8,032 nucleotides of DNA, taken from positions 1 to 8,032 of the forward strand of contig JBDTRY010000180.1 of the NCBI GenBank assembly GCA_039931435.1. The letters run 5' to 3'. Position numbers and translations under genes: made by a program. The notes under the pieces were generated by a model. It made no database searches, was not told where the DNA came from, and was given only the letters and a program-made list of their open reading frames with translations. Positions 1 through 5,733 of the stretch are shown piece after piece (the stretch's first letter is position 1; each line of letters opens with the position of its first letter). The stretch comes from JBDTRY01 sp039931435 (GTDB taxonomy: Bacteria > Acidobacteriota > Thermoanaerobaculia > Gp7-AA8).

Positions 1-100
1 GCCCTTACGAGTGGCCCAGTTTTTGGGGTGCAGGCCAGCCGTGCGGCCCTACGAGCAGCAGCGCCGGTTGTGATTTCAAGATACTTTTGACACAGTCTCT

Positions 101-113
101 CGCTCGGAATGAC
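101..113 (-). repeat. GTCATTCCGAGCG dispersed-repeat fragment
   Basis: Read on the minus strand this is GTCATTCCGAGCG. It matches GTCATCCTGAGCG at 7919-7931 on the plus strand at 11 of 13 positions. Elements beginning GTCATYCYGAGCG are common intergenic repeats in many bacteria (general knowledge). The two ends of the window therefore appear to carry related repeats in opposite orientation. Thirteen bases is short, so chance similarity is possible. Confidence 0.4.
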
Positions 114-197
114 CGCCGGCTCCTCGAGTTTCTTCTCTCTGGTTCAGCGCCCGCGCTGTTGGTCGGCTTGTAGTGAGACTGATAGACTCGGCAGCCC

Positions 198-205
198 GGA
201 AGGAG
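198..205 (+). promoter_or_regulatory. Ribosome binding site of the substrate-binding lipoprotein
   Basis: GGAAGGAG lies 5 bases before ATG at 211. This strong Shine-Dalgarno match decides the start. The open frame extends upstream to 109, but those 34 codons lack a ribosome binding site and would bury the lipoprotein signal peptide inside the protein. Confidence 0.8.
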
Positions 206-210
206 CATTC

Positions 211-1764
211 ATGAGATCCAGATCGACCACGATGGCAACCCTTGCCCTGACCTCGATTCTCCTCGTATCCTGTGGCGGAGAGAAATCGGGCTCTTCGTCA
301 CGGCCGGGCGACCAAACCCTGGTCATCGCCTTTTCCACCAGCCCCACCAATCTGGACGCCAGGGTTGGCAACGACAACGCCTCCGGCCGCATTTTCGATC
401 TGATTTACAGCGGTCTCATTCGCATCACACCGCAGAACGAATACGCTCCCGATCTAGCCGAGAAGTGGGAGACTCCGGACGATCTCACGGTCATCTTCCA
501 CCTCCGCCCGAATCTCAAATTCCAGAACGGCCAGCCGCTCACGTCCAAAGACGTGAAGTGGACCTACGACTCCCTCATGGCCCCCGACTTCGTGAACTCG
601 AAGAAGGCCGGCTACGCCGCCGTCGATCACATCGAGGCGCCCGATCCGAACACCGTCATCTTCAAATTGAAAGAACCCAACGGCGGCCTCTTCGCCAACC
701 TCACCCTGGGAATCATGCCCACCGGTGCCGACACGAACGTCTACAAGAGCAAGCCCATCGGAGCGGGTCCTTACAGAGTGGTGGAGTTCGATCCCGACGA
801 TCGCGTGGTGATGGAAGCCTTCGAGCAATGGCACCTCGGAGCACCGAAGATCAAGAAGGTCATCGCCCGCATCATCCCGGACGCCACGACGCGCGTACTC
901 GAGCTTCAGCGAGGGACGGTGAACTTCGAGGTCAACGCCATTCCTCTGGACACGGTGTCGAAATTCGAGAACAACAAGGACTTCACCGTGGACAAGAAGG
1001 CCGGGGCTACCTACCAGTATCTGGCCTTCAACCTCCGTGATGAGCGGCTCTCGAAGCTGAAAGTGCGCCAGGCCATCGCGCATGCCATCGACCGCCAGAA
1101 GATCGTCAACGACCTGCTTCTCGGATATGGCAAGGTCACCGACACGATGATGCCGGAGGGGTTCTGGGGGCATGCTGACAATCTCCCCACCTACAAGGCC
1201 GATCCGGCGAAGGCCCGGCAGCTTCTCGATGAGGCCGGCTATCCCGACCCCGACGGAGACGGCCCGAAAACTCGCTTTGCTCTGACCATCAAAACCTCCA
1301 CGGACACCGAGGCGAACCAGAGGGCGCAACTCATCCAGCAGATGCTCAAGCAGGTGGGAATCGCTCTGACTATCCAGTCCAACGAATTCGGGACGTTCTA
1401 CGAGGACATCGGCAAAGGCAACTTCCAGATGTTTTCGCTCTCGCGGGGTGGTGTTCTCGATCCGGATTTCTACCAGGTTGTTTTTCACACGTCCAGCTTT
1501 CCTCCCGAGGGCCAGAACCGCGGCTACTACGCGAACAAGCGGGTTGATCAGCTCATCGTGGAGGGACGCGCCACGTTCGACCGCCAGAAGCGAAAAGTGA
1601 TCTACGACGAGATCCAGAAAATTCTGGCCGAAGAGTTACCCTACATCTCGCTCTACCACCAGACGAACATCGCCGTGATGCGCAACTACATCAAGGGGTA
1701 CGAGATGTACCCGGCAGGATTCCTGCTCTCAGTGCAGGACATGAGCATCGAGGGAGGGAAGTAG
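211..1764 (+). CDS. ABC transporter substrate-binding lipoprotein, peptide/SBP_bac_5 family
   Basis: This 517-residue protein is a solute receptor of the DppA/OppA type (SBP_bac_5). Such proteins capture oligopeptides or other small solutes at the outer face of the membrane and deliver them to an ABC permease. Residues 1-21 form a lipoprotein signal peptide: Arg2 and Arg4, a hydrophobic stretch and the lipobox LLVSC, with Cys21 as the acylation site. A flexible Gly/Ser linker follows. The family signature lies at about 78-120, with YAPDLAEKWE, then FHLRPNLKFQNGQPLTSKDV. The segment VRQAIAHAID near 285-294 and the closing PYISLYHQ near 477-484 are also typical. Full length is usual for the family and nothing looks broken. 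No permease or ATPase gene adjoins it: a convergent gene starts 25 bases downstream and the 210 bases upstream are non-coding. The ligand cannot be told from the sequence; dipeptides, oligopeptides, sugars and nickel are all known ligands in this family. Confidence 0.93.
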   Translation: MRSRSTTMATLALTSILLVSCGGEKSGSSSRPGDQTLVIAFSTSPTNLDARVGNDNASGRIFDLIYSGLIRITPQNEYAPDLAEKWETPDDLTVIFHLRPNLKFQNGQPLTSKDVKWTYDSLMAPDFVNSKKAGYAAVDHIEAPDPNTVIFKLKEPNGGLFANLTLGIMPTGADTNVYKSKPIGAGPYRVVEFDPDDRVVMEAFEQWHLGAPKIKKVIARIIPDATTRVLELQRGTVNFEVNAIPLDTVSKFENNKDFTVDKKAGATYQYLAFNLRDERLSKLKVRQAIAHAIDRQKIVNDLLLGYGKVTDTMMPEGFWGHADNLPTYKADPAKARQLLDEAGYPDPDGDGPKTRFALTIKTSTDTEANQRAQLIQQMLKQVGIALTIQSNEFGTFYEDIGKGNFQMFSLSRGGVLDPDFYQVVFHTSSFPPEGQNRGYYANKRVDQLIVEGRATFDRQKRKVIYDEIQKILAEELPYISLYHQTNIAVMRNYIKGYEMYPAGFLLSVQDMSIEGGK

Positions 1765-1789
1765 CGGTCCTCAGGAAACTTCGGCAGGA

Positions 1790-2239
1790 TCAGGAGCCTG
1801 TTTCCGTCGCGGCCCGCCTGATCTTTTTCAGCTCGACCCTCACGCTCCAGTTCAGATAGGCCACGAGGAAAGGTCGAAGCGGCTCGAGTCGGCGGGCGAA
1901 CCAGTACTGCTCATAGTGAATGAGAGTGCACTCCTCCGGCCCGACTTCCTGGACCATGAATCCTCCGTGGATGGCAGGCTCCGGGCCGGAGGGATTCGCT
2001 TCGCGAAGATAGAACCCGTCAGCGTTGAGGAAGTACTCGAAGTCCCGGCTCCAGGGGATGCGCGCAAAACGTCCCCAGACCCGATAGGAGCCGGTGGTTT
2101 CACTCTTCGGCGTAACCTCGACGCGATCCGCCTTCAAATCGAATTCCGGAATGCGCCCGATGTCCCAGAGAAGCTCGACCAGCCTCTGCTTTGCTACAGG
2201 GACGGTGATCGCTCCGACGATGTTGACGTGACGAAACAC
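1790..2239 (-). CDS. SRPBCC (START-like/polyketide cyclase fold) family protein
   Basis: This 149-residue cytosolic protein has no signal peptide or membrane segment. The N-terminus fits the helix-grip fold: a first strand (VNIVGAITVP, 5-14), then a helix with LLWDIGRIPEFD (23-34), the usual position of the ligand-cavity helix. Alternating strands follow, including FEYFLNADGFYLRE (67-80) and CTLIHYEQYWFA (104-115), and a long amphipathic C-terminal helix (about 120-143) typically closes the pocket. The family binds hydrophobic ligands or acts as cyclases or hydratases; no catalytic residues point to one role. The start is GTG at 2239, because an in-frame TGA lies only 6 bases upstream (2246-2248) and no other start fits the fold. 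The ribosome binding site is poor. It converges with the lipoprotein gene and has no partner gene close upstream, so its pathway is unknown. Confidence 0.72.
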   Translation of the reverse strand: MFRHVNIVGAITVPVAKQRLVELLWDIGRIPEFDLKADRVEVTPKSETTGSYRVWGRFARIPWSRDFEYFLNADGFYLREANPSGPEPAIHGGFMVQEVGPEECTLIHYEQYWFARRLEPLRPFLVAYLNWSVRVELKKIRRAATETGS

Positions 2240-2534
2240 TTTGCTTCACTTTGTGGAATGCAAGAGGCTTGACCGTCGGTCCTGAGAGATTCCGCAAACT
2301 GAAAGTGGAGAGTACCGCCTCTATTCGAAAAAGCAAGATCACAAAAACGGAATGCGCAAGAACCTGGGAATCTTCAAGTCCAGGAGCGCTCGTTCTGGAC
2401 GATCGCGGTGCGCTGCGCCTGTTTGGTGAGGTGGCGGTCACCTACAGAGTGAGCGAAGCTGGAAGCGGCAGCCGTCTCGCTGCCAGCGCCGCATCCGGCC
2501 AGGAGGACCCCAGTCGTCCTCTCCGGAGCCGGTG
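2240..2534. other. Intergenic region between SRPBCC and CPBP genes, hairpin-rich
   Basis: This 295-base gap lies upstream of the SRPBCC gene and downstream of the CPBP gene on the minus strand. Frames crossing it look like shadows. The half nearest the SRPBCC gene (2263-2377) is A-rich for this genome and should hold that gene's promoter, but I cannot place good -35/-10 boxes. The other half (2378-2521) holds five short perfect or near-perfect hairpins, listed separately. None is followed by a T-run on either strand, so no classical terminator is visible. Confidence 0.5.
2378..2521. other. Cluster of five short inverted repeats (possible structured 3' region of CPBP transcript)
   Basis: Five hairpins follow one another. 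GTCCAG (2378-2383) pairs with CTGGAC (2395-2400), with GAGCGCTC in the loop. GGTGC/GCGCC pair at 2407-2419, with one G-U. AGGTG/CACCT pair at 2429-2443. GGCAGC (2467-2472) pairs with GCTGCC (2479-2484). GAGGAC (2503-2508) pairs with GTCCTC (2516-2521). The last lies 13 bases past the CPBP stop codon, where a transcription end is expected. Without a T-run they could be Rho-dependent, U-less terminator structures or a folded RNA. Short palindromes are also common by chance in GC-rich DNA. Confidence 0.3.
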
Positions 2535-3356
2535 TCACAGCGTTCGCTGCGGATCTCTGCGCGTTCCCAGAAACAGGAAGACAACGGCCAGCATCACCCC
2601 CATGGCACCGAGCGCGAACCCCGTCTCGTCGATCCAGCGATCCGCAGCCTCGCCACGAGCTGAGAGCGCGATGAAGGCCGGAACCAGCGCGTTGTGCAGA
2701 GCGTGCATAACGGTCGACGGCCAGATGCTCTTCGACCGCAGGCGGAACCAGGCCATCGCCACCGCCAGTCCTGTGACCATCAAGGAGAAGTTCAGGACCT
2801 GAACGAAAGAAGCACGGCCGATGAGCAGAGGGAAATGCCACCCCGCCCAGATGACTCCACTGAGCAGAGATCCTCTGGCAAAACCGAACGAGCCGCAGAG
2901 AGATGGAACCAGAAATCCCCGCCAGCCGATCTCCTCGCCGAGCGCCGGACCAGCCAGACCGATGAGGCGAGTGCTGACCGCCGAAACGATATAGGCAATC
3001 ACCGCCAATGATGCGGGGGCCCCTTCCAGCGCCATGGACCTGGCACGAACTGCGAGGCCGGCAGGATCCGGAAACTGAACAAGACCGAGCGCGAAGACAA
3101 TGAAGTGAACGAGAACGATGGCGGCGAACATAACTGACCAGGCACCGGCGAGCATCCGCCACTCCGCGCCACGCCAACCCAGCTCGTCCAGAGGCTTTCC
3201 GGACACTTTGCAGGTGATCACCGCGGCGAGCGCCGGAGACCACATGAGCAAGGTCACGTACACCGCCCCTCCATGCACGCGGCTCATGTACCACCAGGGC
3301 AGACTGAAGATGGCAGTAAGGAAAACAAAAAGGAGAGTCGATTCGCGTCGGTTCAT
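2535..3356 (-). CDS. CPBP family intramembrane metalloprotease (Abi/Rce1-like)
   Basis: This is a multi-pass membrane protein of 273 residues from the chosen ATG at 3356. It carries the conserved CPBP motifs in order: EEIGWR (Glu141, Glu142, Arg146), WAGWH (Trp170, His174) and HALHN (His218, Asn222). The glutamates and histidines are the expected zinc ligands and catalytic residues, so the protein is predicted active. About seven or eight hydrophobic segments are visible, starting with LLFVFLTAIFSLPWWY (8-23) and VYVTLLMWSPALAAVI and ending near the C-terminus with MLAVVFLFL. Family members cleave prenylated proteins (Rce1), process peptides or confer bacteriocin self-immunity; which applies here is unknown, and no peptide gene is nearby. 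In-frame starts also exist at 3404 (ATG) and 3467 (GTG). I prefer 3356 because it sits just before the first membrane segment and the upstream codons lie in an intergenic repeat. No start has a clear Shine-Dalgarno sequence. Confidence 0.88.
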   Translation of the reverse strand: MNRRESTLLFVFLTAIFSLPWWYMSRVHGGAVYVTLLMWSPALAAVITCKVSGKPLDELGWRGAEWRMLAGAWSVMFAAIVLVHFIVFALGLVQFPDPAGLAVRARSMALEGAPASLAVIAYIVSAVSTRLIGLAGPALGEEIGWRGFLVPSLCGSFGFARGSLLSGVIWAGWHFPLLIGRASFVQVLNFSLMVTGLAVAMAWFRLRSKSIWPSTVMHALHNALVPAFIALSARGEAADRWIDETGFALGAMGVMLAVVFLFLGTRRDPQRTL

Positions 3357-3366
3357 CAGTTCATCA

Positions 3367-3463
3367 GACGGCTGCGCGCCTTGGGCGTTAGTAGTGAACG
3401 CCATTCGGATACGAAACGATGGTGTCAAGTCATGGTCAGACCGGCGCACACTCCCGATTCCGG
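3367..3463 (-). repeat. Diverged intergenic repeat, copy A (next to CPBP start)
   Basis: This copy aligns with 3662-3778 in the same orientation. Shared blocks are GACGGCTG at the left edge, a 39-base core (3411-3449 against 3725-3763, 29 of 39 identical by hand count) and CCGG at the right edge. Copy A is about 20 bases shorter than copy B. It lies directly upstream of the preferred CPBP start and reads into that gene's longer alternative frames. A 6-base inverted repeat GGCGTT/AACGCC (3384-3389 with 3397-3402) sits inside it. The strand given is only the reading direction of the CPBP gene. Confidence 0.55.
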
Positions 3464-3499
3464 TCACGAATAGCAGTCAGACCTTCGCCTGTCGCTAGG
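3460..3499. repeat. Short tandem-type direct repeat, unit 1
   Basis: This unit pairs with 3510-3554, offset about 50 bases. Shared elements in order are CC-GGT, GAATAGC, a CAGT motif, CCTTCGC, a GT-centred stretch and a closing AGG. The units differ by small insertions, so they look like old, decayed copies and not a recent duplication. They lie between copies A and B of the longer repeat. Confidence 0.45.
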
Positions 3500-3509
3500 C
3501 TCGACCCAT

Positions 3510-3554
3510 CCAGGTGAAGAATAGCGACTGCAGTCCTTCGCACCGTTTGCGAGG
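3510..3554. repeat. Short tandem-type direct repeat, unit 2
   Basis: This is the partner of 3460-3499. It contains the perfect palindrome GACTGCAGTC (3526-3535), which is incomplete in unit 1. On the minus strand the palindrome lies between GCGAAG and GCTATTC. Confidence 0.45.
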
Positions 3555-3661
3555 AGAAAGGAGGCGAGCGAAGTGAGCCAGACGAGGGGCGCGATACAGC
3601 TTCGTAGGCGGTGCGGGGAAGTCGCAGAGAAGGCTCGATCAACGCTCTCCATCATTTCGCG

Positions 3662-3778
3662 GACGGCTGTGTACCTCGGCTGGGTGACGCGTGCCAGAGA
3701 GCGGGCGCAGAACTCCACCCGGACGTGAAACGATTGACGCAAGTGATGGTCAAATTGGCGCACCGTCATAATTTCCGG
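3662..3778 (-). repeat. Diverged intergenic repeat, copy B
   Basis: This copy is homologous to 3367-3463 (see copy A) and is the longer one, with about 20 extra bases near 3700-3720. On the minus strand, TCGTTTCACG followed by TCCGGGT recurs near the 3' end of the DinB-like gene at 5473-5493, separated there by four extra bases, which hints at further relics of the family. No protein-coding role is evident. Confidence 0.5.
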
Positions 3779-3800
3779 GCCGGCCTCTCAGGTCAGGCAC

Positions 3801-3806
3801 TAGAAT
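3801..3806 (+). promoter_or_regulatory. Possible -10 box for the Ig-like protein gene
   Basis: TAGAAT matches the sigma-70 -10 consensus at 5 of 6 positions and lies 45 bases before the start codon. No good -35 box is found 15-19 bases upstream. An inverted pair, GTCAGG (3792-3797) and CCTGAC (3818-3823), brackets it and could be an operator, but this is speculative. Confidence 0.25.
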
Positions 3807-3837
3807 GAGCCTTTCACCCTGACGAAAGCTGCGAGGC

Positions 3838-3844
3838 GAAGGGA
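3838..3844 (+). promoter_or_regulatory. Ribosome binding site of the Ig-like protein gene
   Basis: GAAGGGA lies 6 bases before ATG at 3851. It supports that start, as does the signal peptide that begins there. Confidence 0.6.
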
Positions 3845-3850
3845 ACGACG

Positions 3851-4957
3851 ATGAAGCGATCTGCCCGTGCTTTTTTCTGCGCTTTGGGAGTGGCCCTTCT
3901 TTCTCCAATGGCCTCCGCTGCTGTCTCCGGAGTGAAGACGATCCGGTTACAACTGTCTCCACTCACCGCTTCGGGTGGCGAATCTCTTCAGGCCAGGGTG
4001 ACCTTGATTCGCGACGGGACCGTTCCGCCAGCCGTTGTCCACGTGAGCCTGAGCAGCAGCAACCCTTCGCTCGTTCGATTCGCCAGCGAGGAGCTTGTGG
4101 TTCCAGCCGATCAGAATGTGGTGCCGGTCGAGTTCGGCACGCACAGTGTCCAGGTTCGAACCCCGATCACCATTTCCGCCAAGGTCGCTGGAAGCACTGT
4201 GGAGGGCCACGACGAATTGGAACTGGTACCAGCCCTTCTCAAACGGGTCACCCTAAACAGGACCAGCCTGACGGGAACCCTCGGCAGCAGCGTCCAGGCC
4301 ACGGCGGAGTTGAATGCTCCCGCTCCGCCGGGCGGAATCCAACTCTATCTGAGTCCAATCGCAATCACTCCTCCAGGCCCGAAAAGAAAGTCGTCCGACC
4401 CAATTCGGAACCCCGCAGTTCTCGCGGGAAGCAAAACCGTTTCATTTCCTATCGAGTACAACGACATTCTGGCTAGTTTTTCAGCCGCTTTACTGCAGAA
4501 CAGCGATTTTTCCCCGTCTTTCGAGACTCAGTCTCGGAAGGTGGATCTGATCCTGGCCCTCGACCCACAGGGCTCCGAACTGGGGCAGCCTATCCCCGGA
4601 AAGGCCGTATCCATTTCGTTCGATCTCGTTCCCCTGAAGATCACTTCTTTCTCCGTTCAGCCTGCAACGCTGGCCAGCAATGGAGAGGCCGTGGCAACCT
4701 TCAATCTCAATGCAGCTCCGGGTCAGGGCGAACGGGTCCTGCTGTCCGGCAACCAACAGGCTGCAGTAGTTCTCATCGGCTCCAGTTGCCAGGTCGGCGG
4801 ACGTTCGAACCCCGCGGTGGAACTGCCACTCTTGCCGGGAACGACAAGCTACAACTTCAAGGTCTGCGCCCGGCCGGTGACGGGTACGGCCACAGGTAAA
4901 GTTCTAGTCAGCATGCGCAGCGGCGGGTACGACGCGAATGTCACCGTCCATCCATGA
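3851..4957 (+). CDS. Secreted protein with three Ig-like beta-sandwich repeats, function unknown
   Basis: I do not recognise this 368-residue protein by name. Residues 1-24 are a Sec signal peptide: MKRSAR, then a hydrophobic core, then ASA before Ala24-Val25. The mature part has three repeating segments that start alike: IRLQLSPLTASGGESLQARV (31-50), VTLNRTSLTGTLGSSVQATA (133-152) and ITSFSVQPATLASNGEAVAT (264-283). Each opens with a strand, a turn containing Gly/Asn and a second strand, like bacterial Ig-like or invasin-type modules. Repeats 2 and 3 also share LNAPAPPGG/LNAAPGQGE after this. Cys313 and Cys339 in the last module could form a disulfide. There is no membrane anchor, sorting signal or catalytic motif, so a structural or binding role in the periplasm or outside the cell is most likely. 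Only 6 bases separate its stop from the DinB-like gene. Confidence 0.85.
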   Translation: MKRSARAFFCALGVALLSPMASAAVSGVKTIRLQLSPLTASGGESLQARVTLIRDGTVPPAVVHVSLSSSNPSLVRFASEELVVPADQNVVPVEFGTHSVQVRTPITISAKVAGSTVEGHDELELVPALLKRVTLNRTSLTGTLGSSVQATAELNAPAPPGGIQLYLSPIAITPPGPKRKSSDPIRNPAVLAGSKTVSFPIEYNDILASFSAALLQNSDFSPSFETQSRKVDLILALDPQGSELGQPIPGKAVSISFDLVPLKITSFSVQPATLASNGEAVATFNLNAAPGQGERVLLSGNQQAAVVLIGSSCQVGGRSNPAVELPLLPGTTSYNFKVCARPVTGTATGKVLVSMRSGGYDANVTVHP

Positions 4958-4963
4958 TCGCCG

Positions 4964-5503
4964 ATGCTTCTGGAGATGGCCCTGAAGTTTCACACCCGCG
5001 CCATCGAGCGGTTCTCCGGGACGGCCAGTGCGATCGCTCCGGAGCGATGGACCAGCCCGCGAGAGCCTGGAAAGTGGTCTGCCGCCGAGGTGATCGAACA
5101 TGTCACGTCGGTGTACGACGTACTCGACGACGAGTTGACCTCCGGCCGCTCCATGGCGGTCGTAACCACGCCCCGTCAGCGCATCCTCCTGCGCTCACTG
5201 GTGATGCCGTTGATCCTTGTCTCCGGGCGCTTTCCGAAGGGAGCTCGCTCGCCGAAGGAATTGCGTCCCACGAAAGTCGAGTCCGATCCCGAGAGAGCGG
5301 TGGCCCGCTTGAGAGCGGCAGCGAGGCGGTTTGAGACTTCCGTCAGCGAGGCTCGAAGGAGACGGCCGCCCGCCACCGTAACCCATCCCTACTTCGGGAA
5401 GGCCTCACTGCTGCAGGCGGTGCTTTTCTGCGCGCGCCACGCTGAACACCATCGACTCCAGGTCTCCCCAGTCGTTTCACGACGGTCCGGGTCTGGCGCT
5501 TGA
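4964..5503 (+). CDS. DinB-like four-helix metal-binding protein (DUF1569 type)
   Basis: This is a soluble 179-residue protein. Near the N-terminus PGKWSAAEVIEHV (35-47) is the family signature, with His46 as the first metal ligand. Near the C-terminus HPYFGKASLLQ (141-151) leads into ARHAEHHRLQV (157-167), which supplies His159, His162 and His163. This His arrangement fits the DinB/DUF1569 fold, whose members include thiol-dependent S-transferases and many proteins of unknown role, so activity cannot be assigned. ATG at 4964 begins 6 bases after the preceding stop and lacks its own Shine-Dalgarno sequence, so it probably depends on translational coupling to the Ig-like gene. ATG at 4976 is an alternative start, but the GGAG before it is only one base away. 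The pairing with a secreted protein is odd for a cytosolic enzyme. The last 15 or so codons run into sequence resembling the intergenic repeat at 3662-3778. Confidence 0.78.
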   Translation: MLLEMALKFHTRAIERFSGTASAIAPERWTSPREPGKWSAAEVIEHVTSVYDVLDDELTSGRSMAVVTTPRQRILLRSLVMPLILVSGRFPKGARSPKELRPTKVESDPERAVARLRAAARRFETSVSEARRRRPPATVTHPYFGKASLLQAVLFCARHAEHHRLQVSPVVSRRSGSGA

Positions 5504-5733
5504 TGAGTCGACTATCGCAGTTTCTGCTGCCGAACCCTGTCGTTCTCGGAATCCTTCGCCGAGGGGCCACCGGGATCAGAAACGGTCAGTTCGACACGCT
5601 GAATTACGGTTTCGGGCGGGGTCTGGAAGAAGCGCCGCACGGCAGCGATTTGCCCGGCCCGACCAACTCCGGCCACCGAATTGCACTGACCGCATAGCGC
5701 GATCCCTTCCAACGGGGTCCGGGAGAGAACTCC
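5504..5733. other. Intergenic region with doubtful small reading frame
   Basis: About 230 bases follow the DinB-like gene. A 64-codon frame begins at ATG 5503, overlapping the DinB stop as TGATG, and ends at 5697. It could be translated by coupling, but its product, with GFGRGLEEAPHG and PTNSGHRIALTA, has no domain, membrane segment or biased composition that I recognise. The opposite strand is also open here and equally plausible by eye, which suggests an intergenic repeat more than a gene. No terminator hairpin with a T-run is visible. Confidence 0.4.
5721..5727 (+). promoter_or_regulatory. Ribosome binding site of the small membrane protein gene
   Basis: GGGAGAG lies 6 bases before ATG at 5734 and supports this start. 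Confidence 0.55.

Larger units (their letters stand above)
1..210. other. Non-coding leader with dispersed-repeat fragment
   Basis: I see no convincing gene in this stretch. Reading frames cross it on both strands, but they lack a ribosome binding site and have arginine/serine-rich, low-information translations. A short direct repeat, CCCTTACGAG at 2-11 and GCCCTACGAG at 46-55, lies at the left edge. The segment 101-113 resembles, in reverse complement, the repeats at the right end of the window. A TTGACA hexamer at 87-92 matches a -35 box, but no acceptable -10 follows at 16-18 bases. The last 13 bases hold the Shine-Dalgarno sequence of the lipoprotein gene. The contig may continue upstream, so transport genes further left cannot be excluded. 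Confidence 0.5.
3357..3850. other. Repeat-rich divergent intergenic region
   Basis: About 490 bases separate the divergent CPBP and Ig-like genes. Open frames cross it on both strands, but their translations look like read-through of repeats, with no start signals. Two classes of diverged direct repeat fill it (3367-3463 with 3662-3778; 3460-3499 with 3510-3554). It also holds a 10-base palindrome, GACTGCAGTC, at 3526-3535, and a 7-base inverted pair, CGCACCG (3539-3545) with CGGTGCG (3609-3615). Promoters for both flanking genes should lie here. A TAGAAT box at 3801-3806 is the only reasonable -10 candidate seen. Confidence 0.6.

Noticed and set aside
87..114. TTGACA -35 box upstream of the lipoprotein gene
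   Set aside because: No acceptable -10 hexamer lies 16-18 bases downstream, and the box sits next to a repeat fragment.
454..1488. Long minus-strand open frame (344 codons) opposite the substrate-binding lipoprotein
   Set aside because: It mirrors a well-supported gene in GC-rich DNA; the translation is rich in Val/Gly/Arg/Leu with no domain, as expected of a shadow.
1774..1805. GGAAAC/GTTTCC inverted repeat between the convergent genes, a possible bidirectional terminator
   Set aside because: The loop is 20 bases, the repeat extends into the SRPBCC coding end, and no T-run follows on either strand.
2259..2275. GG and TTGCA elements upstream of the SRPBCC gene on the minus strand, suggesting a sigma-54 promoter
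   Set aside because: The spacing between GG and GC is one base longer than the strict sigma-54 spacing, and the -24 element lacks TGGCAC.
3384..3402. GGCGTT/AACGCC inverted repeat beside the CPBP gene, resembling an integron attC core
   Set aside because: GTTAGTA does not fit the R' core GTTRRRY, no matching second site lies at the other end of the gene, and no integrase is present.
3464..3769. 101-codon minus-strand frame in the repeat region
   Set aside because: It lies entirely over the repeats, lacks a ribosome binding site, and its similarity to the CPBP upstream frame is explained by the DNA repeat.
4153..4162. GGTTCGAACC, resembling a tRNA T-loop
   Set aside because: It lies inside the coding frame of the Ig-like protein and no acceptor, D-arm or anticodon arm can be built around it.
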